Positions 1 to 9,324 of a DNA stretch of 64,000 bases are shown in pieces. A program made the position numbers and the translations under genes. Under the pieces are notes generated by a model. The model had not been told where the DNA came from and did no database searches. It saw only the letters and a program-made list of their open reading frames with translations. Numbering within the stretch: position 1 is the first letter of the stretch; the number at the start of each line of letters is the position of its first letter. The stretch is from Faecalibacterium sp. I3-3-33 (lineage in GTDB: Bacteria; Bacillota; Clostridia; Oscillospirales; Ruminococcaceae): the NCBI RefSeq assembly GCF_023347295.1, contig NZ_CP094469.1, forward strand, positions 2,790,001 through 2,854,000, read 5' to 3'.

Positions 1-359
1 GAAGGTGATGGTCGCCTTAGTGGTGTCCACATCAGCAGGCAGACCAGTCACTTCCCAACCGGTGAAGGTGTAACCGTCCTTCTCAGGTGCAGTAACCGTG
101 ACGTTCTCATCAAAGACACGCGGTTCGTCCACGCCGTCCACGGTCAGGGTGTAGGTGTTCTTCTCGTACTGCGGTTTCAGCGTGACGTTGTTTGCAGGCA
201 TCTTGAAGGTAATAGTTGCCTTGGTGGTGTCCGTACCCTCGGGCACGCCATCTACCTCCCAACCGGTGAAGGTGTAACCGTCCTTCTCAGGTGCAGTAAC
301 CGTGACGTCCTCATCAAAGACACGCTGTTCGTCCTTCCCATCCACGGTCAGGGTGTAGG
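1..359 (-). repeat. Tandem 204-bp (68-aa) InlB-B/Flg_new-like repeats
   Basis: The same sequence recurs with a 204-bp period, for example CCACGGTCAGGGTGTAG at about 138 and again at about 342. The repeats encode YTLTVDG...GYTFTGWEV...ATITFKMPANNVTLKPQYE. A more divergent unit lies just upstream in the protein (to about base 560). The array runs off the left edge, so its copy number is unknown. Near-identity makes copy-number change by recombination plausible (inference). Confidence 0.85.
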
Positions 360-3300
360 AGATCGGCTCATAGACGCTCTTCAAGCGGACGTCGTTTGCG
401 GGCATGGTGAACCGGATCTCGATATGCGTGCCGGTATCGGTGATGGTATACGCATCCTCTGCCAGTCCTTCGACCGTCCAGATAACGTTATAGCCTTCCC
501 GCTTTTCAGCGCCAAGGGTGATCTTATCGCCCACGTTTTGCTCCATGCCTTCCTGACCATTCCAGTAGTACTTCGGCTTGGTCGGCTCGGGCACAACATA
601 GGTGCCCACCTGATAAATTCTGAAATCAACCTCGGCGTGGGCGTCTGCAATGTAGTTCTTACCCGCCGTCACCTTGACGTACACATCGTAGCTGCCGGGG
701 GCGGTGGGAACCGTCTCGCTTTGGTCGGTGCCGTACAGCAGGGTCATCTTCGGGTCGGCATCGTAGTAATTTGTGCCGGTGTATTTCACCTTGTTCTTGG
801 CGGCATCGTAGGTAAAGTCCTTAGCCTCGGGCGTGTAGCGGATAGAATCCTCACCTATAACAATAGAACCGGCCTTGTACTTTTTGCCTTCCTCTGCAAC
901 GATGGTTCCCTGATAGCGGCCATACGCATTCGGTATCTCGTTGATAAAGATCTTGCCCTTGTTTACACCGGTAATGCACTTGAACTCAAGTGTGCTCTTG
1001 CCAACGCCTTCTGGGCTGGTCAGCGTGAAGGTGCCATCCTCGTTGTCGTTGGGATTAAAGTCATCCAGCGTAAAGCCCTCAAAGGGCAGCTTTTCAGCCA
1101 CGGTGTAGCTATCCACATAGTCTCTGCTGCCGTCGTAGTAATCGTCATACTCCACAGCAAGCCAGACGTAGTAGGTGCCTGCCTCGGTGGGCACAGTTGC
1201 CGTAGCAGTCGAATCGTCGTTTGTGGTGTTGTACACAAGGTCAGCCTTCGGGACTGCGTTGCCATAATACTTCGGGCCGGTATAGGTTGCCGTACCGGCG
1301 TCGAAGTCAAAGCTGAAGTTCCCTATCGTCGGCCTATATTTGCGCACAACCGGTTCCTCTGCAACCAGAACGCGGCCGGCCGTGTACCGCTCGCCCTCCG
1401 TGGCCTCGATGTATACCTTATAGCTGCCGTACTCGGTTTGGGACGGGAAGTGGTCAAGCTCTGCGTTGTTGTCGGTGCGCACACTGACGAGGCTCAGCTC
1501 GCCCACGCCCTCCTGATCGCAGGTAATGATCGGGTCCTCTATAGTCCCCTCAAGCTTAAAGTTGCTCTCCTTCAGGGAAGAGAAGGGCAGCTTTTCGCTG
1601 TCTGTGACAGTATAGGTGTCCACTTCGTACTGGGTGCCATAGTAGTGGTCGCTATAATCCACCACGATGTTGACAGAGTAGGTACCTGCCTTGGTAGGCT
1701 TCGTCACAGACGCGGACGAGCCATCCTCTGTGACATACTGGATGGAATAATGCGGGGCATCCTCAAAATACATCTTGCCGGTATAGTTTGCAGTTTGGGT
1801 CTTGGGGTCATACGCAAAGTCGGTGCGCTTCGGTTGATATCTGCGTACCACCTCGCCGATCTCAAGCGAGCCTTCTGTGTACTTGTCGCCCTCTTTCGCG
1901 ACGATGCGCTGCTTGTAGACGCCATATAGGTCATTTGCCGCCGGGTAGGTTGCAAACTCCGCGTTATCGTAGGTGCGCACATAGACGAGGCTCAATTCGC
2001 CCACGCCTTCCTTGCTGCTGGTAACGGTCTGATGTTCGATCGTCCCGGAAACGGTAAAGTCGCTCTTGCTCAGGGAAGAGAAGGGCAGCTTTCCGGTGGC
2101 AGCCACGTTCACCACAATAGGCTCGCCGTCATTCTTGGCGGTGATAGTCAGCGAGCGGTCAATGGCAGAGGTGCCCTCGTTGTAATCGCTGGCTTCCGCA
2201 CCGTTGATGTTCGTGACTGCATTGCTGAAGCGGATCTCTGCCTTGACATTACCGATAAGGTAAACCGCGTCTGTTGCTGCGGCATAGTCGTTGAGGCGTT
2301 CCACAGTGCCGTCCGTCATCATCAGCTTGCTCTGCTGCTGACCGGCGGCAAGGAATCTGCTTTCGATAAAGCCGCAGCTCACCGTATTGGAAATAGCAGC
2401 CTTGCTGTCGCTGTCCGTTTTCAGGCTGCCAAGGATCACGGCATTCCGGATGACCGTTGCCTCCGAGGCATAGTTCGGCAGCTGGACATCGTGGAACACG
2501 CCGCCGGTGACCTCGCTGTTCTTGTTCAGCTGGACCTCTGCGATGAATGAGCCGCCGGTGATCGTGCCATAAGCGCGGACGACATCATAGAAGCTGCCGC
2601 CTGCGATGGTGCTGTTTTCATCCATGTAGACATCCTTCTGGAAGGTGCCGTCCTGAATGATGGTGTTCTCCATACCAACAGAGCCATCTGCCACGATGCC
2701 GGTGACAGTCACATTTGCAAAAGTAATCTGCTCCACGGCAATGGCCTTATGGTAGGGGTTGATGGTATCCGAAGTAAGATCCACCGGGTTGCCGTCCGGG
2801 GTGGTGATGTAGAGCGCCGTGCGTGTCCTTCCGTTCTCTTTCGTGGTGGCGTACTTCCAGCCCAGACCCTCATAGAGGTTAGCCGTCATGCCCTCGCCGC
2901 TCACCGGCACACCGGTCACGCCGGTCAGGTCGGGCAGACCCTCTTCGGTAATGCGCAGGGGCTTGAGGTCGCTTGGATCGGTAGACTTATTCACAAAGAT
3001 CTCTGCGCCGTCATTGTTGCCGGTAATGCGCAGCACCTTGCCATCGGCAGAGGTGTTGGCGTTGTAGCTGCTGACCGGTGCCTCGTTGATGCTCAGCACA
3101 TCGGTGTTCAGGGTAAGCTCTGCGCTGCCTGCGCCCACCAGATAGATGGTATTGGTGGAAAGAGGCAGAGTACTGCCGTTCATCGCAGTCACATTGCCGT
3201 TGCGCACCACCAGTGTGCTGAGCTGCTGTCCATCGGCCAGCAGATTCTGGATGCCGTCAGGCAGTTCGCCCAGAACCGTATTCGAAACGGTGTAGGTGTT

Positions 3301-4680
3301 ATTGCCATAGGTATTGAAATTGCAGCTTTGGATCACCGCATTGGTGATAGAGCACGAGCCATTGCAGTACAGGGAATCAAAGGTGCCGCCGGTGATCTCG
3401 ACCGCACTGTTCCCATTGATCGAGTTGATGCCCGCGCTGACATTGTGGAAGGTGCCGTCGCTGATCTTACCGCTGTAAATATTCAGTCGGCCGTTTTTGC
3501 CAAACTCACCGCCGGTAATATTGGCATTGGTGATCTCGACATAGCAGTTGATAGGCACATCGCTCAGCAGGCTGAAGTCGAAGTTCGCGCCGCCCTGATC
3601 CAGGATCTGCAAAATGCTTTCATTGCTGCTGTCGTTGGGGTAGCAGTTATAAGCCCAGCCGTTGCCCATGTAAACACGGCGCAGCTTCGTGTCCGTGTCC
3701 AGACTGTCCACATGGGTCACGTCGGTCAGGTCGGGCTGACCCTCATTGTTAAAGCGCAGTTCTGTGGCGCCAAGTACCATAGGAACCAGCTTCATGGGTG
3801 CGTCGTCCTGCGCCGGGATCATGTTAAAGCTGGCGGAAAGCGTTTTTCCGTCTGCGCTGATGGAGATCGTGGCAATCGTAGAGCCAAAGTATGTAAAGGC
3901 GTAATTTTGGGTACCGGCGGGCAACGCCATGACACTGCCGCCGGTAGAGGCTACCGCCCATACCTCGCAGCCGGTGTCGCTTTCCACTGCCAGCTCCAGA
4001 TTGTTCCCGTCACCGGAATAGTTATACTTCTTGATGATATAGATTTTTGTTTCCTTTTGTCCGTTCAGGGTGCAGCCCTCCGGCAGAAGCAGCTGGTGTG
4101 CCTGCTGCTGCGTGCTGGCGCTCAGGCCGGAGATATCACGGAAAAAGCCGCCCCGGACATTGCCGCCGTTCTCGGTCAGCTTATCGTAGGTACCACCGTC
4201 AATGGTGCCCAGATTCAGCTGCACATCGGCGTAGCTGCCGCCCAGAACGTAGACGCCGTACATATTGTCGGCTTCTATCAAAAGTGTGCCGGTGACAGTG
4301 CCGTCCAGCAGATACACCGTGTAACTGTTGGCATTCTTGACGGTCACATTGCAGCTGACCGTGCCGTCCAGAATGTACTCGGTATCTTCACTGCCGGTAC
4401 CGGTGATGGTCAGTCCGGTAGTTTCGTCAAAGCTCCAGCCGGTACCGGCTGCTGCCTTGGGCAGACCGTTCGTACCGATCTTGATCTTGACCACCTGATT
4501 ATTTGTTTCAGAGTTCTTACCAACAGCCTCATGCTCTTCTTCGGAGCTGTAAGTAATGCTGTTGGTTTCTTCCGCCGCTGCGGAAGAAAACCCTGCCCCT
4601 GCATCTGCAAATGCGGATACAGGGAGGATGGAGAGCATCATACTGAGCGCCAGTATCATGCTCACGATGCGTTTTTTCAT
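1..4680 (-). CDS. Giant secreted repeat surface protein, C-terminus beyond window
   Basis: An open frame runs without a stop from an ATG at 4680 to base 1 (1,560 codons), so the 3' end lies outside the window. The start has an RBS (AAGGAGAGG, 4686-4694). Residues 1-27 form a signal peptide (two Lys and an Arg, a hydrophobic core, then VSAFADA). Residues about 60-860 carry many GGTF/GGSF turns typical of beta-helix adhesin-like proteins. Three modules of about 166 residues follow (residues about 864, 1030 and 1197 onward), each beginning KLPF and including EGVG and YxGxxYY segments. From about residue 1420 the protein has 68-residue InlB-B/Flg_new-like repeats (YTLTVDG, GYTFTGWEV, KATITFKMPA). 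Probably a cell-surface adhesin or bacterial-Ig-type protein; the anchor is not visible. Long plus-strand ORFs over this stretch are its antisense shadows. Confidence 0.85.
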   Translation of the reverse strand, partial: MKKRIVSMILALSMMLSILPVSAFADAGAGFSSAAAEETNSITYSSEEEHEAVGKNSETNNQVVKIKIGTNGLPKAAAGTGWSFDETTGLTITGTGSEDTEYILDGTVSCNVTVKNANSYTVYLLDGTVTGTLLIEADNMYGVYVLGGSYADVQLNLGTIDGGTYDKLTENGGNVRGGFFRDISGLSASTQQQAHQLLLPEGCTLNGQKETKIYIIKKYNYSGDGNNLELAVESDTGCEVWAVASTGGSVMALPAGTQNYAFTYFGSTIATISISADGKTLSASFNMIPAQDDAPMKLVPMVLGATELRFNNEGQPDLTDVTHVDSLDTDTKLRRVYMGNGWAYNCYPNDSSNESILQILDQGGANFDFSLLSDVPINCYVEITNANITGGEFGKNGRLNIYSGKISDGTFHNVSAGINSINGNSAVEITGGTFDSLYCNGSCSITNAVIQSCNFNTYGNNTYTVSNTVLGELPDGIQNLLADGQQLSTLVVRNGNVTAMNGSTLPLSTNTIYLVGAGSAELTLNTDVLSINEAPVSSYNANTSADGKVLRITGNNDGAEIFVNKSTDPSDLKPLRITEEGLPDLTGVTGVPVSGEGMTANLYEGLGWKYATTKENGRTRTALYITTPDGNPVDLTSDTINPYHKAIAVEQITFANVTVTGIVADGSVGMENTIIQDGTFQKDVYMDENSTIAGGSFYDVVRAYGTITGGSFIAEVQLNKNSEVTGGVFHDVQLPNYASEATVIRNAVILGSLKTDSDSKAAISNTVSCGFIESRFLAAGQQQSKLMMTDGTVERLNDYAAATDAVYLIGNVKAEIRFSNAVTNINGAEASDYNEGTSAIDRSLTITAKNDGEPIVVNVAATGKLPFSSLSKSDFTVSGTIEHQTVTSSKEGVGELSLVYVRTYDNAEFATYPAANDLYGVYKQRIVAKEGDKYTEGSLEIGEVVRRYQPKRTDFAYDPKTQTANYTGKMYFEDAPHYSIQYVTEDGSSASVTKPTKAGTYSVNIVVDYSDHYYGTQYEVDTYTVTDSEKLPFSSLKESNFKLEGTIEDPIITCDQEGVGELSLVSVRTDNNAELDHFPSQTEYGSYKVYIEATEGERYTAGRVLVAEEPVVRKYRPTIGNFSFDFDAGTATYTGPKYYGNAVPKADLVYNTTNDDSTATATVPTEAGTYYVWLAVEYDDYYDGSRDYVDSYTVAEKLPFEGFTLDDFNPNDNEDGTFTLTSPEGVGKSTLEFKCITGVNKGKIFINEIPNAYGRYQGTIVAEEGKKYKAGSIVIGEDSIRYTPEAKDFTYDAAKNKVKYTGTNYYDADPKMTLLYGTDQSETVPTAPGSYDVYVKVTAGKNYIADAHAEVDFRIYQVGTYVVPEPTKPKYYWNGQEGMEQNVGDKITLGAEKREGYNVIWTVEGLAEDAYTITDTGTHIEIRFTMPANDVRLKSVYEPISYTLTVDGKDEQRVFDEDVTVTAPEKDGYTFTGWEVDGVPEGTDTTKATITFKMPANNVTLKPQYEKNTYTLTVDGVDEPRVFDENVTVTAPEKDGYTFTGWEVTGLPADVDTTKATITF
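620..2091 (-). repeat. Three tandem ~166-aa surface modules
   Basis: KLPF starts at about 2091, 1593 and 1092, giving a spacing of 498 and 501 bp. Each module contains EGVG(E/K)S, an internal YGxY or YGRY segment, and a TKAGTY/TEAGTY/TAPGSY strand near its end, which resembles paired bacterial Ig-like folds. The first two copies are closer to each other than to the third. The family name is not certain. Confidence 0.75.
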
Positions 4681-4765
4681 GATATCCTCTCCTTTGTCGG
4701 TTGATTTGTCCGGCTATACCCCCAAATGGAACAGTCGGAACGGACAAAACGCCAAGTTGAGTATA
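4681..4765 (-). promoter_or_regulatory. -10 element, leader and RBS of the giant surface protein
   Basis: On the minus strand a good -10 (TATACT, 4765-4760) lies about 80 bases before the ATG at 4680, followed by an AAGGAGAGG RBS. No convincing -35 is seen at 16-18 bp; TTTATT is the best available, so recognition may be assisted. Confidence 0.5.
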
Positions 4766-4849
4766 ACACCAAAATTCAAGGAAATAAAGCGCTTTTGCGG
4801 GCAGCACCTGCCAAAAAATGGCGCAAAATTATGGGCAAAATCACGATAC

Positions 4850-4858
4850 GGGGGGGGG
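4850..4858. repeat. Homopolymeric run of nine G/C
   Basis: Nine consecutive G (plus strand) lie about 85 bp upstream of the -10 of the surface-protein gene and just past the arg-operon terminator. Runs of this length are prone to slipped-strand changes. Position upstream of a surface gene is suggestive only. Confidence 0.6.
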
Positions 4859-4874
4859 TATGCTTTTCTCCCAT

Positions 4875-4916
4875 AAAAAAGCAGTTCCGAAACGCCCGCA
4901 GGCGTTTCGGAACTGC
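4875..4916 (-). terminator. Rho-independent terminator of the arg operon
   Basis: A perfect 16-bp stem (4881-4896 with 4901-4916, loop CGCA) is followed on the minus strand by six T. It lies 62 bp past the argF stop. The flanking sequence resembles the repeat family found at 53.3 and 63.7 kb. Confidence 0.9.
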
Positions 4917-4978
4917 AATACAAAATATTCTTTCCGCTATTGATGCCCAAAGCAACACGGCGGGCATTCAAAACCGTT

Positions 4979-5893
4979 TTACTTGCCCGCCAGCAGCACC
5001 GCCAGCACGGCTTTCTGGACGTGGAGGCGGTTCTCTGCTTCGTCAAAGATCTCGTCCGCGTGCTGCTCGAACAGGGCGGTGGAGATCTCCTCGCCCCGGT
5101 GGGCGGGCAGACAGTGCAGCACCAGCGCGTTGGGCTTTGCGTTTTCCAGCAGACGGCCTGTCAACTGAAAGCCCACAAAATCCCGCAGACGCTGCTCACT
5201 TTCGGCGGTGCCGGGGGCGGTGGTGTTCCATGCGGCGGTAGCTACGATGTCTGCATCCCGCAGACCTTCGGCGGGGTCGGTGGTCAGGTGGAAGGCATTG
5301 CCGTATTTGTGGGCAAACATCAGCACATCCGCTGCCGGGCGGTAGCCCGGTGGACAGACGCAGGACACCTGCATCCCCGCCAAAAGGCCGCCCACGATCA
5401 GACTGTTGGCCATGTTGCTGCCGTCACCCACAAAGCAGAGCTTCAGCCCTGCCAGCGTGCCCCGGCGCTCCCGGATGGTCATCAGGTCAGCCAGCACCTG
5501 ACAGGGGTGGGCGTAGTCGGTCAGGCCGTTGATCACCGGAATGCCGGAAAGTTCCGCCAGTTCCTCCAAGTCCCGCTGGCGGTAGGTGCGCCAGACGGCG
5601 CAGTCGTAGTAGCGCCCCAGCACCCGGGCGGTGTCCCGCAGGGGCTCGCCCCGCCCGGCCTGCAATTCGGCGGTGTTCATGTAGTTGCCAAGACCGCCCA
5701 TCTGGTACACGCCCACCTCAAAGCTGGTGCGGGTGCGGGTGGATGCCTTGGAAAACAGCAGCGCCACGCTTTTGCCCGCCAGCAGCGGGGCGGTGCGGCC
5801 TGCCTTGCAGTCCGCTTTCAGCTGGTCTGCCACATCCAGAATGTGGGTCAGCTCGGCGGGGGAAAGGTCGCCCATTTTCAGCAGATTTTTCAT
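4979..5893 (-). CDS. argF: Ornithine carbamoyltransferase
   Basis: Joins carbamoyl phosphate and ornithine to give citrulline, the sixth step of arginine synthesis, in the cytosol. The 304-residue length is normal for the family. Visible motifs are the carbamoyl-phosphate loop STRTRTSFE (residue about 51), HPCQVLADLMT (about 130) and the ornithine-binding HCLPAHRGEE near the C-terminus. The ATG overlaps the argD stop by 4 bp (ATGA), so translation is probably coupled. It is the last gene of the arg operon and is followed by a strong terminator. Lack of a neighbouring arcA/arcC favours the anabolic over the catabolic role. Confidence 0.95.
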   Translation of the reverse strand: MKNLLKMGDLSPAELTHILDVADQLKADCKAGRTAPLLAGKSVALLFSKASTRTRTSFEVGVYQMGGLGNYMNTAELQAGRGEPLRDTARVLGRYYDCAVWRTYRQRDLEELAELSGIPVINGLTDYAHPCQVLADLMTIRERRGTLAGLKLCFVGDGSNMANSLIVGGLLAGMQVSCVCPPGYRPAADVLMFAHKYGNAFHLTTDPAEGLRDADIVATAAWNTTAPGTAESEQRLRDFVGFQLTGRLLENAKPNALVLHCLPAHRGEEISTALFEQHADEIFDEAENRLHVQKAVLAVLLAGK

Positions 5894-7092
5894 GCCTGCT
5901 CCTTCGGAGCCGTCGGCTCCATCGTGCCCAGCACCTCGGCCAGCACATCCAGTGCCATGTCTACCTCGTGCTCGGAGACGGTCAGCGGCGGCAGCAGACG
6001 CAGCCGGGTCTTGGCGGTAAGCACCAGCAAGCCCTTTTCGCGGCAGGCAGCCAGCACATCCGCAGCCTGCACGTCAAAGAACTCGATGCCCACCATCAGG
6101 CCGATGCCGGAAATGTTCTTGACGTGGGGCAGCTTTGCCAGACCGGTGCGCAGCTGTACGGCGCGCTCACTGACCTGTGCAAGGAAGCTCTGGTCCAGAC
6201 GGTCCACCACCACGTTGGCACCGGCGCAGACCACCGGGTTGCCGCCAAAGGTAGAGCCGTGGGTGCCGGGGCCCATGCCCTCGGCCACCTTTTCATTCAT
6301 CAGCACTGCGCCGATGGGCAAGCCGCCGCCCAGCCCCTTGGCAAGGGTGACGATGTCCGGCTTGAGGTTATAGTGCTCACAGCACAGGAAGGTGCCGGTG
6401 CGGCCCACGCCGGTCTGCACTTCGTCCACGATGAGCACAAGGTCTTTTTCGTCGCACAAAGCGCGCACGGCCTGTACATAGTCCGGGTCCAGCGCCATCA
6501 CGCCGCCCTCGCCCTGAATCAGCTCCATCATCACGGCGCAGGTGTGGCGGTCTACCAGTTCCCGCAGCGCCTCGATATCCCCCGCCGGGACGTACTGGAA
6601 GCCCTCGTTGAAGGGGCCGAAGTAGTTGTGGAACACCTCCTGCCCGGTGGCAGTCAGGGTGGCGATGGTGCGGCCATGGAAGCTGTTGACCAGCGTGATA
6701 ACGTTGTAGCGGTCCTTGCCGTAATGGTCCACGCTGTACTTGCGGGCGGCCTTGATGGCACCCTCGTTGGCTTCAGCGCCGGAGTTGCCGAAGAACACTT
6801 TACTCATGCCGGTGCGCTTGCACAGCTTTTTTGCCAGCTTGCCGCAGGGTGCGGTATAGTAGAGGTTGGAGGTGTGCTGCAATTTGTGTGCCTGCTGGGA
6901 CACGGCTTCTGCCCATGCAAGGTCGCAGTAGCCGAGGCTGTTCACCCCGATGCCGCTGGTGAAGTCCAGATACTTCTGCCCCTCGGGGCCCTCGGCATAC
7001 AGCCCGTGGCCTTTTTCCAGCACGATGGGGCTGCGGTTATAGGTGTGCAGGACGTACTCGTTGTCCCGCTTGATGACTTTTTCAGAATCCAT
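5890..7092 (-). CDS. argD: Acetylornithine aminotransferase
   Basis: PLP-dependent class-III aminotransferase that converts N-acetylglutamate semialdehyde to N-acetylornithine using glutamate. It has 400 residues. Visible motifs are the cofactor-binding GNSGAEANEGAIK (about residue 103), the aspartate in VDEVQTGVGRTG, and the Schiff-base lysine in LAKGLGGGLPIGA (about residue 250). The RBS AGGAGG lies 7 nt before the ATG. A consensus-like promoter sits 66-95 bp upstream, in the gap after argB, so argD-argF may also be transcribed separately from the upstream genes. It overlaps argF by 4 bp. Confidence 0.95.
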   Translation of the reverse strand: MDSEKVIKRDNEYVLHTYNRSPIVLEKGHGLYAEGPEGQKYLDFTSGIGVNSLGYCDLAWAEAVSQQAHKLQHTSNLYYTAPCGKLAKKLCKRTGMSKVFFGNSGAEANEGAIKAARKYSVDHYGKDRYNVITLVNSFHGRTIATLTATGQEVFHNYFGPFNEGFQYVPAGDIEALRELVDRHTCAVMMELIQGEGGVMALDPDYVQAVRALCDEKDLVLIVDEVQTGVGRTGTFLCCEHYNLKPDIVTLAKGLGGGLPIGAVLMNEKVAEGMGPGTHGSTFGGNPVVCAGANVVVDRLDQSFLAQVSERAVQLRTGLAKLPHVKNISGIGLMVGIEFFDVQAADVLAACREKGLLVLTAKTRLRLLPPLTVSEHEVDMALDVLAEVLGTMEPTAPKEQA

Positions 7093-7130
7093 AGGTGTAC
7101 CTCCTGTGAATAGAAGTTCCGCGCATGCGC

Positions 7131-7156
7131 CGCTCCCCCGGAGGGAGCGTTTTTTC
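7131..7156 (+). terminator. Hairpin with plus-strand T-run in the argB-argD gap
   Basis: CGCTCCC (7131-7137) pairs with GGGAGCG (7143-7149), followed on the plus strand by six T. No plus-strand gene ends here. On the minus strand it would fold at the very 5' end of the argD transcript, so it may instead be a leader structure or block antisense transcription. Confidence 0.4.
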
Positions 7157-7157
7157 T

Positions 7158-7186
7158 ATTATAATACTGCTTTTTCGCTTGCGCAA
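7158..7186 (-). promoter_or_regulatory. Internal promoter for argD-argF
   Basis: Minus-strand TTGCGC (7186-7181), a 17-bp spacer, and a perfect TATAAT (7163-7158) lie between the argB stop and argD. The palindrome GCGCATGCGC (7121-7130) sits between the promoter and the RBS. Confidence 0.6.
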
Positions 7187-7191
7187 TCTTT

Positions 7192-8046
7192 TTATTCGCG
7201 GTGGCTGCGGCGGTAAAAGCGGGTACCGGAGCCGCGGTCGGAGAACAGTTCCAGCAGGATGGAGTGCGGCACGCGGCCATCAATGATAACAGCCTCGTGC
7301 ACGCCCTGATAGATGGCATCTGCCATGCCGCCGATCTTGGGGATCATGCCGCCCGCAATGATACCGGCGGACTTGTAGCCCTCGATCTCGGTCACCTCCA
7401 CCTCGGGGATGAGGGTGGTCTCGTCCTCCTTATCCCGCAGCAGACCCGCGATATCGGTCATGGACACCAGCTTTTCCGCCTTGAGGGCAATGGCGATCTG
7501 CGCCGCGGCAGTATCCGCGTTGACGTTGTACGCCTGCCCAAGGTCGTCCATGCCCACGGTGGCGATCACCGGGATAAAGCCGCCGTCCAGCAGGCTTTCG
7601 ATCAGGGTCGCATCCACATGGACGATCTCGCCCACATGACCCAGCTGGGGGTCCAGCTCGGTGCAGCGGAGCATCTGACCATCCATGCCGCACAGACCCA
7701 CGCCGCGCCCGCGCAGCTTTGCCACAAGGTCTTTGTTCACCTTACCGGCCAGCACCTGCTGCACGATCTCCATGGTGGCATCGTCCGTCACCCGCAGACC
7801 GTTTGCAAAGTGGCTTTCCACGCCCACCTTTTTCAGCATCTCGTTGATGGCAGGCCCGCCGCCGTGCACCAATACCACCCGCACGCCCAGCAGCGTCAGG
7901 GTGACAAGGTCGTTCATCACGGCGTTTTTCAGCGTCTCGTTGATCATGGCGTTGCCGCCGTACTTGATGACCATGGTTCTGCCATGGTATTTCTGGATAT
8001 AAGGGGTGGCCTCCGAAAAAAGCCGCGCCATTTCTTCGTTTTTCAT
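7192..8046 (-). CDS. argB: Acetylglutamate kinase
   Basis: Phosphorylates N-acetylglutamate, the second and usually controlling step of the pathway. The protein has 284 residues of the amino-acid-kinase fold, with MVIKYGGNAM, LVHGGGPAINEML, and NVNADTAAAQIA motifs. Its N-terminus has a short helix before the kinase core (EEMARLFSEATPYIQKYHG), as in arginine-inhibited enzymes, so feedback inhibition by arginine is likely (inference). It lies 16 bp after argJ, with an AGGAG RBS. An acetyl-recycling argJ next door fits an arginine-sensitive kinase. Confidence 0.95.
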   Translation of the reverse strand: MKNEEMARLFSEATPYIQKYHGRTMVIKYGGNAMINETLKNAVMNDLVTLTLLGVRVVLVHGGGPAINEMLKKVGVESHFANGLRVTDDATMEIVQQVLAGKVNKDLVAKLRGRGVGLCGMDGQMLRCTELDPQLGHVGEIVHVDATLIESLLDGGFIPVIATVGMDDLGQAYNVNADTAAAQIAIALKAEKLVSMTDIAGLLRDKEDETTLIPEVEVTEIEGYKSAGIIAGGMIPKIGGMADAIYQGVHEAVIIDGRVPHSILLELFSDRGSGTRFYRRSHRE

Positions 8047-8062
8047 CTGTTCCGCGCTCCTG

Positions 8063-9292
8063 TCAGGTTCTGTAATCGCCGTTGATCTTCACATAGTCGT
8101 AGGTCAGATCGCACCCCCATGCCTTGGCGCTTGCCTCGCCGGTGCCCATATCCACCTTGACCAGAACATCGTGCTCTGCCAGCACCTTGGCGGCTTCATC
8201 CTCGCTGTACGGATGGTAGGCGGCGTTCTCGCACACATACACCTCGCCCGCCTTGCTGGAAAGCCAGACGCAGACCTTATCAATGGAGAAATCGCCGGGG
8301 GTATAGCCGATGGCGCACAGGATGCGTCCCCAGTTGGCGTCGCGGCCAAAGACCGCCGCCTTGAACAGGTTGGAGCAGACCACGCTGCGGGAAACGGCGC
8401 GGGCGGTCTTGAGGTCGGGCGCGTGGGTCACCTCGCAGGTGATGAGGTGGGTAGCACCCTCGCCGTCTCCGGCGTGCTCGGCGCACATGTGCTCTGCAAT
8501 GGCGGTCAGCGCTGCTACAAAGGCGGCGTAATCCGCGTTTTCCTCGCAGATCTCCGGGTTGCCCGCAAGACCCGATGCCATGATGATAAGGGTATCGTTG
8601 GTGGAGGTATCCAGATCCACGCTCATCTGGTTATAGGTGCCGGGCACAACGGTCTTGAGCGCCTTTTCCAGCAGCGCGGGCGAGACAGCAGCATCCGTGG
8701 TGTAGAACGCCAGCATGGTAGCCATGTTGGGAGCGATCATGCCGCTGCCCTTACCGATGGCACCCACGGTGCACACCTTGCCGCCCAGCTCGAACTGGAT
8801 GGCGTACTCCTTTTTATGGGTGTCGGTAGTCATGATGGCGGTGGCAGCGTCCGTGCTGCCCTGCGCGGTGGCAGCCAGCTTTTCCGCTGCCGCCGGGATG
8901 CCCCGGGCAAAGGGGTCGATGACCATGGGCTGACCAATGACACCGGTGGAGGCGGGCAGAACATCCTTTTCGTCAATGTTCAGCGCCTTGCCCACCAGTG
9001 CACAGCACTCCTCTGCCAGCGCCACGCCGTTGGCGGCGCAGGTGTTGGCGTTGCCGCTGTTTACCACAATGGCCTGTGCATAGCCATCGGCCAGATGAGC
9101 GCGGTCCACCTTGATGGGCGCACCGCAGACCTTGTTGGTGGTGTACACGCCCGCAGCAGCGCAGCGCACCTCGGCCTTGATCAGTGCCAGATCGTATTTT
9201 TCGCTGTGATTTGCCCGGATGCCGCAATGGACACCGGCGGCGGCAAAACCCTTGGGCGCGCAGATGCCGCCCGCAACTTCCTTATACTGCAT
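8063..9292 (-). CDS. argJ: Glutamate N-acetyltransferase / ArgJ
   Basis: Moves the acetyl group from N-acetylornithine to glutamate, closing the acetyl cycle; some homologues can also use acetyl-CoA. The protein has 409 residues. The self-cleavage site is visible in KGSGMIAPNMATMLAF, where Thr at about residue 190 becomes the nucleophile of the beta chain. A longer frame begins at 9373, but the ATG at 9292 is chosen because it has an AAAGGAAAA RBS 6 nt upstream, starts at the family N-terminus (MQYKEVAGG), and the longer start would overlap argC. No argA or argE occurs in the window, so this gene probably supplies acetylglutamate. Confidence 0.93.
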   Translation of the reverse strand: MQYKEVAGGICAPKGFAAAGVHCGIRANHSEKYDLALIKAEVRCAAAGVYTTNKVCGAPIKVDRAHLADGYAQAIVVNSGNANTCAANGVALAEECCALVGKALNIDEKDVLPASTGVIGQPMVIDPFARGIPAAAEKLAATAQGSTDAATAIMTTDTHKKEYAIQFELGGKVCTVGAIGKGSGMIAPNMATMLAFYTTDAAVSPALLEKALKTVVPGTYNQMSVDLDTSTNDTLIIMASGLAGNPEICEENADYAAFVAALTAIAEHMCAEHAGDGEGATHLITCEVTHAPDLKTARAVSRSVVCSNLFKAAVFGRDANWGRILCAIGYTPGDFSIDKVCVWLSSKAGEVYVCENAAYHPYSEDEAAKVLAEHDVLVKVDMGTGEASAKAWGCDLTYDYVKINGDYRT

Positions 9293-9324
9293 AACGATTT
9301 TCCTTTCCCACAAAGAAAAACAAT

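Noticed and set aside
2749..4704. Long plus-strand ORFs over 424-1929 and 2749-4704
   Set aside because: Antisense to the giant surface protein, which has a signal peptide, repeats and an RBS. The antisense products have no coherent domains.
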